From: Opitutaceae bacterium
Lineage (GTDB): Bacteria > Verrucomicrobiota > Verrucomicrobiia > Opitutales > Opitutaceae
Assembly: GCA_005787865.1 (NCBI GenBank)
Contig: SXZN01000210.1
Span: forward strand, 1 to 20,810
DNA length: 20,810 bases
Reading direction: 5' to 3'
The notes under the pieces are model-generated. The model was not told the DNA's origin. It saw only the letters and a program-made list of their open reading frames with translations, and did not search any database. Both the position numbers and the translations under genes were made by a program. Shown here in pieces: positions 16,026 through 20,810 of this stretch (positions are counted from its first letter, which is position 1; every line of letters begins with the position of its first letter).

Positions 16026-16027
16026 TG

Positions 16028-16201
16028 CTATATCCAGGCCGATGATACCCCTGACAAGCGACAGATTTTATCCGGAGTAGTGACTGTCACTTGATTGCCC
16101 GACGGTGAAGCCGAGTGAAATAACGTATCAGCCCAAAGATTTTTTGCCGGCTTGGTGAAAACCTCGAGCAAATCCCGCGTATTGAGCAAAAGGTGACCGG
16201 C
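16028..16201 (-). pseudogene. Possible coding relic without a start codon
   Basis: A minus-strand frame of 57 codons reads LLLNTRDLLEVFTKPAKNLW, then ADTLFHSASPSGNQVTVTTP, and ends at a TAG at 16028-16030. The composition looks like a real protein C-terminus, but there is a stop immediately upstream, no start codon, and an adjacent frame (DRFGIAEAGDEPV) seems to continue it further upstream. I do not recognise the family. It may be the tail of a deleted gene or chance. Confidence 0.3.
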
Positions 16202-16299
16202 TCATCGCCCGCCTCAGCGATTCCGAAGCGGTCGTGACCATGCTACCGACCTATGCGAAAAACTTTACCACCAGTCGCGCGCAGCCCTCAGCGCTGCGC

Positions 16300-17931
16300 T
16301 CAGGCCGGGGCAAACCACAGCGAAAAAAGGTCGGCATCCTCCAGCACAAATCGCAGGCGCACCGGCCGGCCCTGCAGGGCGGACACATCGGCGCCTTGTT
16401 TCCAAGCGACGCGCCGATCGAGCGTGTCGCCATAGATGACCTCGCACTCCTCCATGCCGTGGCCGGGCAGCGGCCGGCCGGCCTCGTCCTGGATTTCCAC
16501 TCGGATGCTCCCCGCCGCGGAGGTGGAAAAATTCAGCCGCAGCTCGCCGCCCGTGAAGCGGAGCGGCCGGGTCAGCAGCTCGCCGCCCCGGCTCGGCGCG
16601 TTAACAGAGACAAAGCCGTCTAGGCGCAGCGTGTGCCGCCGCAGTGCGCTGCTGCGGCCGGTCCAGTAGCTCTCGACCGCGTAGAACGACAGCTCGGCGG
16701 GCGCGCCGCCGTCGAGGGCGGAGGCAGTTTCCACCATGTGCCAGGCCAGACATTGGTGGCCGTAGTTCCAGGTGCCCTCCCGCTCGGTCCCCGGCCGGAG
16801 GAACGCCTCGTTCCAGCGGTTGAAGCTCACGCCATCGCGGCTCGAGATGAGGAGGCTGTCGGAAACCGCCGTGCCATAGCGCTGATTGACCGTCGCCCGC
16901 AACTGCCGGTTAGGCAGCTCCGGCAGGGCCCGGGCCGAGTCGGTCCAGCCGCGATCCACGTAGCGCATCGGCAGCCCGATGAAGATGTGCGGCGCGCGGT
17001 GGTAGGGCTTGATCTGGTTGGTGTAGAGGTGCACCTCGCGCGTGGCCCCGGGAAAGCCGACATCCACCGGCGCACTCCACTGGATGAAATCCTTTGAGGT
17101 GGCGGTGCGGATGCCCCGGTAGCCGCCCATCTTCCATGTCGTCTCGTTCGTGATCCCCTCGGTGAAATAGCGCCAGTAGGCGCGGTATTCGCCACGCGCC
17201 GCGTCCCAGAACGCAAGGTTCTGCGAGTCGAACGCCCCCTCGGTGATGACTGGATTCTCGCTCAGCGGGACCCAGCGAACGCCATCACCGGACTTGAAGG
17301 CGATGAGCCCCCACGGTTTGCGGCAGCGCACGAGAGCCTTGTAGCGCGCATCGGGCGGCGCCGCGGGATTCTCGTCCTTGAACACCGCCGCCTCTGCTGC
17401 GCTGAGGTGCATCTCGCCCATCCAGCCGCTGGGGATGACGATGTTGTTCGCCTTCGACCCCTCGTAATCGACTAGGCCTAGCTCCGGCTTGCGCCAGGTG
17501 ATACCATCGCGGCTCTCCGCATAGCAGAGGCGGTGCGCATCCGCATCACCGGTGTAAGGGTTTTTCTTGCTGCCCTCCAGGTGCCATGCCTTGTAATAAA
17601 GTCGGTAGAGGTCGCCATCCTTGAACAGGCTGTGGTAGCCGCTCCCGCTCCCTTCCCACGGCGCATCATGCTCGATCACAATCTCTCGGGGTTGCGGATG
17701 GTGCAGCCTTAACTCGGCGCAACCTGTCAGCCGCTCTATTAGATGATCATCGACGAAGAGTTCCCGCCGCGAACCAATGTCCTCCACCGATTTGGTTTCC
17801 CCCGGTTTGGCTGCGGCACCGGCGGCCGCCTGGGCAGCGGTCGGGAGCTGCAGAGTCGCCGCCGTGCAGACGAGACCGGAAAGCTGGATAAACGAACGGC
17901 GGGACAAAGGCGGGCATTTTTCCTGATCCAT
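16300..17931 (-). CDS. Tat-exported GH32-like five-bladed propeller protein
   Basis: The start is taken as the ATG at 17931 (543 residues); a TTG two codons upstream is less likely. The N-terminus has a twin-arginine signal, LSRRSFIQLSG (R11, R12), with a cleavage-like AQAAA near residue 36, so it is exported folded. The body repeats propeller-type strands: RRELFVDDHLIERL, EGSGSGYHSLFKDGDLYRLY, CYAESRDGITWRKPELGLVD and ATSKDFIQWSAPVDVGF. This is the layout of the GH32/GH43-like exported proteins common in planctomycetes and verrucomicrobia; catalytic acids could not be assigned with confidence. The last ~110 residues (LRLNFSTSAAGSIRVEIQDE onward) form a beta-sandwich-like domain. It could trim a glycan for the TonB receptor. 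Codons are markedly GC-rich: 42 of 60 bases are G or C at 16681-16740. Confidence 0.78.
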   Translation of the reverse strand: MDQEKCPPLSRRSFIQLSGLVCTAATLQLPTAAQAAAGAAAKPGETKSVEDIGSRRELFVDDHLIERLTGCAELRLHHPQPREIVIEHDAPWEGSGSGYHSLFKDGDLYRLYYKAWHLEGSKKNPYTGDADAHRLCYAESRDGITWRKPELGLVDYEGSKANNIVIPSGWMGEMHLSAAEAAVFKDENPAAPPDARYKALVRCRKPWGLIAFKSGDGVRWVPLSENPVITEGAFDSQNLAFWDAARGEYRAYWRYFTEGITNETTWKMGGYRGIRTATSKDFIQWSAPVDVGFPGATREVHLYTNQIKPYHRAPHIFIGLPMRYVDRGWTDSARALPELPNRQLRATVNQRYGTAVSDSLLISSRDGVSFNRWNEAFLRPGTEREGTWNYGHQCLAWHMVETASALDGGAPAELSFYAVESYWTGRSSALRRHTLRLDGFVSVNAPSRGGELLTRPLRFTGGELRLNFSTSAAGSIRVEIQDEAGRPLPGHGMEECEVIYGDTLDRRVAWKQGADVSALQGRPVRLRFVLEDADLFSLWFAPA

Positions 17932-18025
17932 GGGCAATAAGCTGAGGCTTTGGGTAAAATATTATCTAGACTCTTTAACATTTCAATCAGGGCCGGAAGT
18001 CCAGACCGGGCAATTCAACGTGGCT

Positions 18026-18042
18026 GGTAATCCACCCTAACC
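18026..18042. promoter_or_regulatory. Candidate operator upstream of the GH32-like gene
   Basis: GGTAATCCACCCTAACC keeps both arms (GGTAAT, CTAACC) of the 16009 copy at identical spacing with a different centre, 95-111 bases before the GH32-like start. Conservation of arms but not centre is what a dimeric repressor site would show. Confidence 0.45.
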
Positions 18043-18170
18043 AGAACGGGCGAGCACGCCGATCGTCCGTTGCTCTCGGAGAGCGCTGGGCTAAACCAGT
18101 GGGCCGGCTAACTGGTCAAGTCATGTCGCCTGTAGCGCCGGGTTGAATGAGGGAGCCGTCCGAGCAAAAA

Positions 18171-18205
18171 TTATTAATTTAATGTCTTGGGCACATGCAG
18201 TCATC
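18171..18205 (+). repeat. Leader repeat, copy 1 (before the NHL gene)
   Basis: TTATTAATT, then CTTGGG, then GCAGTCA occur in this order here and again from 19171, exactly 1000 bases on. This copy begins 64 bases before the NHL start; spacers between the blocks differ by a few bases. Confidence 0.6.
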
Positions 18206-18234
18206 GCCCGCGACTCCACCTCCACCCTTTCCTC

Positions 18235-19127
18235 ATGCATGCATCGTATAGCAAGCAGGCCGGCTGGCCCAAGCTGCCCGATGGGTTTGCCTTCCGCATG
18301 GTGAGCAATATCGCCGAAGATTCTCTCGGGCGCATTTACTTCGTCCACCGCGGCGCCCGCCCGCTAGTGCGGTTCGACCGGGACGGCAATTTCCTCGAAT
18401 CCCTCGGTGAGCCGGACCTGCCCCAGTCGGTCAATTACGACCTGAGCAAGAACCCGCCGCAACCGATCGGCCGGGAATACTGGCTGCGCGGCCTGCACGT
18501 CGATCCATGGAACAACATCTGGGTTACCGACCTCGGCCGCCACCTCGTGCTCAAGTTCGACCCGCACGGCCGGCTGCTCATGACTCTGGGACAATCCGGG
18601 CAGCCGGGTGAGGCGCTGGATCGCTTTAACCAGCCGACCGCCGTTGTCGTCGACCGCTCCGGTCACATTTACGTCGCCGACGGCTACGGCAACTCGCGCA
18701 TCGTGAAATACTCTGCGGACGGGCGGCCTCAGCTGGCTTGGGGCCGCAAGGGCTCCGCCCCGGCGAATTCCAGACCCCGCACGGGCTCTCCATCGATGCC
18801 GACTGTAACATCTATGTAGCAGAACGCATGAACCACCGCGTGCAGATCTTTTCTCCCGACGGCCGCGCCCTCGCCCTCTGGCCGAATATTTGCCGGGCCG
18901 ACGCCATCGAGGTGAAGGGCGAGCACGTTTACGTCGGCACCGGCTACGGCGACAACGCCATTTACCGTTTCACCCGCGACGGCCGGAACCGCGAGACTGT
19001 CGGCGGCGGCCAGGATGCCTTTGGTTATTCGCACGGCATCCATGTCGACGCCGCCGGCAGCATCCATGTCGCGGATCCCGTCGCGGGCAACGCCGCTGCG
19101 CGACCGGCAAAATACCTCGCGACCTGA
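18235..19127 (+). pseudogene. NHL-repeat protein gene broken by a frameshift
   Basis: The start is the ATG at 18235 (MHASYSKQAGWPKLPDGF); an upstream GTG-type extension has no support. NHL beta-propeller blades are clear: DSLGRIYFVHRGARPLVRFD, DPWNNIWVTDLGRHLVLKFD and DRSGHIYVADGYGNSRIVKY. At about 18761 the frame slips after KGSAP, and the missing part continues in another frame as GEFQTPHGLSIDADCNIYVA, MNHRVQIFSPDGRALALW and FTRDGRNRETVGGG, ending at 19127. Adding one G to CCCCGGCG at 18758-18765 would restore a protein of about 297 residues. Relatives are 6-bladed NHL proteins, including peptidyl-hydroxyglycine lyase-like ones, usually extracytoplasmic; no signal peptide is visible here. 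The rest of the sequence is intact, so a recent mutation or a sequencing error is likely. As written, the product stops at 18819. Confidence 0.85.
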
Positions 19128-19170
19128 CGGTGCAGCAGAGCCGACCGTTCATTCCATCTGCCGACCAATT

Positions 19171-19197
19171 TTATTAATTACCTTGGGTGCAGTCACC
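19171..19197 (+). repeat. Leader repeat, copy 2 (before the DapA-family gene)
   Basis: This second copy of the TTATTAATT / CTTGGG / GCAGTCA leader begins 82 bases before the ATG at 19253. Both copies precede plus-strand genes, so a shared promoter or operator, or a duplicated leader, is likely. It also argues against the GTG at 19187, which lies inside it, as the start. Confidence 0.6.
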
Positions 19198-19252
19198 TAT
19201 TGCGCCCCCAGCCCTACCCTTGAAAGCAAAAGCCACCAGTTGTTCAGCAGAA

Positions 19253-20152
19253 ATGCGCGCTCGTCTAACGGGGCCGTTGCCCTCGATTAAAACCCCTTTC
19301 CACCGCGATGGTCGGATTGATTTCGACGGGCTCAGAAATCTCATCGATTTCAATTTGGCGGCGGGCGCCAAAGCGCTGATGTTAACGGCGGGCGACAGCC
19401 ATTATGTTGCCCTCACAGAACAAGAAATTGTCGAGGTCACTCAAACCACCATCGAGCATTCCGCCGGTCGGGCGCTCATCATAGCCGCTGATCGTTATTA
19501 TCATACCACGCAAGCGATCGCCTTCGCCAAGTTTGCGCGAGACGCTGGGGCTGATCTGCTCATGGTCATGCCGCCGGACTGGGGCGGTTCCTGTACGCCC
19601 CAATCATTAACCGCCCACTACCAAACCGTCGCGGAAATTATGCCGGTCATGCTCGTTTCCAATGTGTTCATCGCCCGCGGCCAAAAATTCGGCCTCGATA
19701 CACTCAAGTTGATCCTCGCCTCCTCGGCCAATGTCGTGGCGATTAAGGATGATATGTGTGGTGAGTTTGCCCGTAAGATGTCCCTCCTGGTGCATGACCG
19801 CTGGGCCGTTATCTCGGGCGGACAGAAACAAAATCATCTCAATAATCACCCCTACGGTTGCGACGGTTACCTTTCGACCTTCCTCTCAATCAAGCCGGCA
19901 CTCGCGCATGCTTACTGGCGGGCCATCGAGGGGAATAATCTACCCGAAGCCCGCCGGATCATTCGCGATCATGATCATCCCTTTTTCGAGCTCGTGCTGA
20001 ACTTACCCGGCGGGTTCAATGCCGGTATCCAAGCTATCCTCGAATTAAAAAAAATCGCGCAACGCTGGCGGCGGCCACCGTACTCTAGCTTAACTGATGC
20101 TGAAATGGAGAGCCTGGCTAACAGTTTAAAAAATATCGGTCTCCTGGACTAA
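19253..20152 (+). CDS. DapA/NanA-superfamily aldolase-lyase with an altered active site
   Basis: The ATG at 19253 is preferred: MRARLTGPLPSIKTPF aligns with the usual family start, whereas the GTG at 19187 adds 22 unrelated residues. The 299-residue product has the family TIM-barrel size and the Schiff-base lysine in VVAIKDD (K165). The carboxylate-binding GTTGE loop is LTAGDS here (T45). The region that reads LLYNVP in DapA is MLVSNVF, so the catalytic tyrosine appears to be Ser136, and the second tyrosine region is MPPDW. Schiff-base chemistry with pyruvate or another keto acid is therefore plausible, but true dihydrodipicolinate synthase or sialate lyase activity is doubtful. The transporter at 20176 follows by 23 bases, so the two are probably co-transcribed. 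With the HpaI aldolase and NanM-like protein it suggests keto-deoxy acid metabolism. Confidence 0.88.
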   Translation: MRARLTGPLPSIKTPFHRDGRIDFDGLRNLIDFNLAAGAKALMLTAGDSHYVALTEQEIVEVTQTTIEHSAGRALIIAADRYYHTTQAIAFAKFARDAGADLLMVMPPDWGGSCTPQSLTAHYQTVAEIMPVMLVSNVFIARGQKFGLDTLKLILASSANVVAIKDDMCGEFARKMSLLVHDRWAVISGGQKQNHLNNHPYGCDGYLSTFLSIKPALAHAYWRAIEGNNLPEARRIIRDHDHPFFELVLNLPGGFNAGIQAILELKKIAQRWRRPPYSSLTDAEMESLANSLKNIGLLD

Positions 20153-20175
20153 GCGATTCACTCTTTCCCCACCCC

Positions 20176-20810
20176 ATGGCTACCCCTCAGTCCCCCCTTC
20201 TGCCGGCTAAAGCTTGGCTCATCGTTGCTTTGCTGTGGCTGGCAGGGTGCCTCAATTATCTCGACCGATTAATGATCACCACCATGCGTGGCTCGATCAA
20301 GGAGGCGATTCCGATGACCGAAGCTCAGTTTGGTTTACTGACTTCAGTGTTTCTCATTGTTTACGGAATTTGCAGTCCCTTTGCCGGTTATTTTGCCGAT
20401 CGTTTTAATCGCAGTTACGTGATCAGCATCAGCGTCCTCCTCTGGTCGATCGTCACTTGCCTGACTGCCTACGTGACCAGCTACGAGCAGCTCGTTGTGA
20501 TGCGGGCCCTCTTGGCTTTGAGTCAAGCGGCCGCCGTGCCGGCTTCGGTCGCTCTCGTGGTGGAGTATCATCGCGGCTCGACTCGCTCACTGGCTTCCGG
20601 ATTGCTTCTGAGTGGCGCCATGGCTGGCGCCGCCTTCGGCGGGATCGGCGGCTGGCTCGCGGAGGGCCATGGTTGGGCTTATGCTTATAAATTTTTCGGC
20701 CTCCTCGGCGTTGGTTACTCACTCATACTGCTCCTCCTGCTGCGCGATCCGCCAGCCGCTGAGAGCACGCTGTCATCGAGTCCGGCCGAGTCGCCCGTCA
20801 GTCTCCGCGA
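20176..20810 (+). CDS. MFS transporter, third paralogue, C-terminus beyond the window
   Basis: The frame is open from the ATG at 20176 to the window edge (211 codons). It shows the same subfamily marks as the tandem pair: LLWLAGCLNYLDRLM, TTMRGSIKEAIPMTEAQFGL, the loop motif ADRFNRS, LALSQAAAVPAS and VEYHRGSTRSLASG. About six hydrophobic segments are present, so the N-terminal half of a 12-helix carrier is seen. NYLDR is the classic anion:cation symporter form; the tandem pair has NYLSR and NYLTR. It would import an acidic solute across the inner membrane. It follows the DapA-family gene by 23 bases on the same strand, so the transported molecule may be the substrate of that protein or its precursor. 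Coupling and substrate are inference. Confidence 0.93.
   Translation, partial: MATPQSPLLPAKAWLIVALLWLAGCLNYLDRLMITTMRGSIKEAIPMTEAQFGLLTSVFLIVYGICSPFAGYFADRFNRSYVISISVLLWSIVTCLTAYVTSYEQLVVMRALLALSQAAAVPASVALVVEYHRGSTRSLASGLLLSGAMAGAAFGGIGGWLAEGHGWAYAYKFFGLLGVGYSLILLLLLRDPPAAESTLSSSPAESPVSLR

Larger units (their letters stand above)
15921..16299. other. 379-base gap between the GH32-like and dehydrogenase genes
   Basis: It contains the regulatory candidate at 16009-16025 and, on the minus strand, an open stretch with protein-like composition (16028-16201) that lacks a start and may be a gene relic. No convincing terminator for the GH32-like gene was seen. Confidence 0.6.
17932..18234. other. 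Divergent promoter region between GH32-like and NHL genes
   Basis: This 303-base gap holds a regulatory candidate (18026-18042), a 13-base palindrome GCTCTCGGAGAGC (18072-18084), a dyad with arms ACCAGT/ACTGGT and a 10-base spacer (18095-18116), and an AT-rich leader (18171-18205) that is repeated before the DapA-family gene. An AT-rich stretch, GGTAAAATATTATC (17953-17966), lies close to the GH32-like start. Confidence 0.6.

Noticed and set aside
19187..19252. GTG start for the DapA-family protein, adding 22 residues
   Set aside because: The extension is not family-like and lies in the leader repeat; the ATG at 19253 begins exactly where the family's N-terminus should.
1..20810. CRISPR array, tRNA, rRNA, transposase or phage genes
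   Set aside because: None was seen on either strand: no regularly spaced repeats, no cloverleaf-like sequences noticed, and no integrase or transposase motifs in any long frame.

Overview
The window looks like chromosomal DNA of a Verrucomicrobiota bacterium, most likely of the Opitutaceae. The main clues are a TonB-dependent receptor that lacks an STN domain and carries the Opitutus-type plug entry (LSPFVVSAEDSQGY, then TLVGSR), a Tat-exported planctomycete/verrucomicrobial-type GH32-like protein, and few Shine-Dalgarno sequences. This assignment rests on protein style and has not been tested by a search. No rRNA, tRNA, CRISPR array, insertion sequence or phage gene was seen.

Layout. (1) 1-3946, minus strand: a tight operon read right to left, Ldh2-family dehydrogenase, Gfo/Idh/MocA oxidoreductase, LhgO-type FAD oxidase, then an amidohydrolase that runs off the left edge. 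(2) 3947-4376: a gap holding the decayed C-terminal half of a major facilitator transporter. (3) 4377-7271, minus: a NanM-like Kelch mutarotase followed by a class III aminotransferase. (4) 7564-9273, plus: an HpcH/HpaI aldolase, an unrecognised cytosolic protein and a signal-peptide-only gene stub. (5) 9413-12000, minus: two tandem paralogous MFS transporters. (6) 12378-14672, minus: the TonB-dependent receptor. (7) 14901-15920, minus: a D-2-hydroxyacid dehydrogenase. (8) 16300-17931, minus: the Tat-exported GH32-like protein. (9) 18235-20810, plus: an NHL-repeat gene broken by a one-base frameshift, a DapA/NanA-fold protein with an altered active site, and a third MFS transporter that runs off the right edge.

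How it may work together. The gene content fits uptake and breakdown of a sugar acid, keto-deoxy acid or amino-sugar acid. In this reading the TonB receptor crosses the outer membrane, the exported GH32-like protein may trim the substrate, and the MFS proteins carry an acidic monomer inward. A mutarotase, dehydrogenases, an aminotransferase and two pyruvate-type aldolase-fold proteins then process it. The substrate cannot be named from sequence. The best evidence that these scattered units form one regulon is a 17-bp element (GGTAAY, six variable bases, then about WAACC). It recurs about 80-110 bp upstream of the Ldh2, TonB, D-2-hydroxyacid dehydrogenase and GH32-like starts, with a weaker 16-bp version before the Kelch gene. 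No regulator gene lies in the window. The region also shows gene turnover: an MFS relic, a signal-peptide stub, a frameshifted NHL gene, a duplicated leader and a GC-rich block at about 16300-19130.
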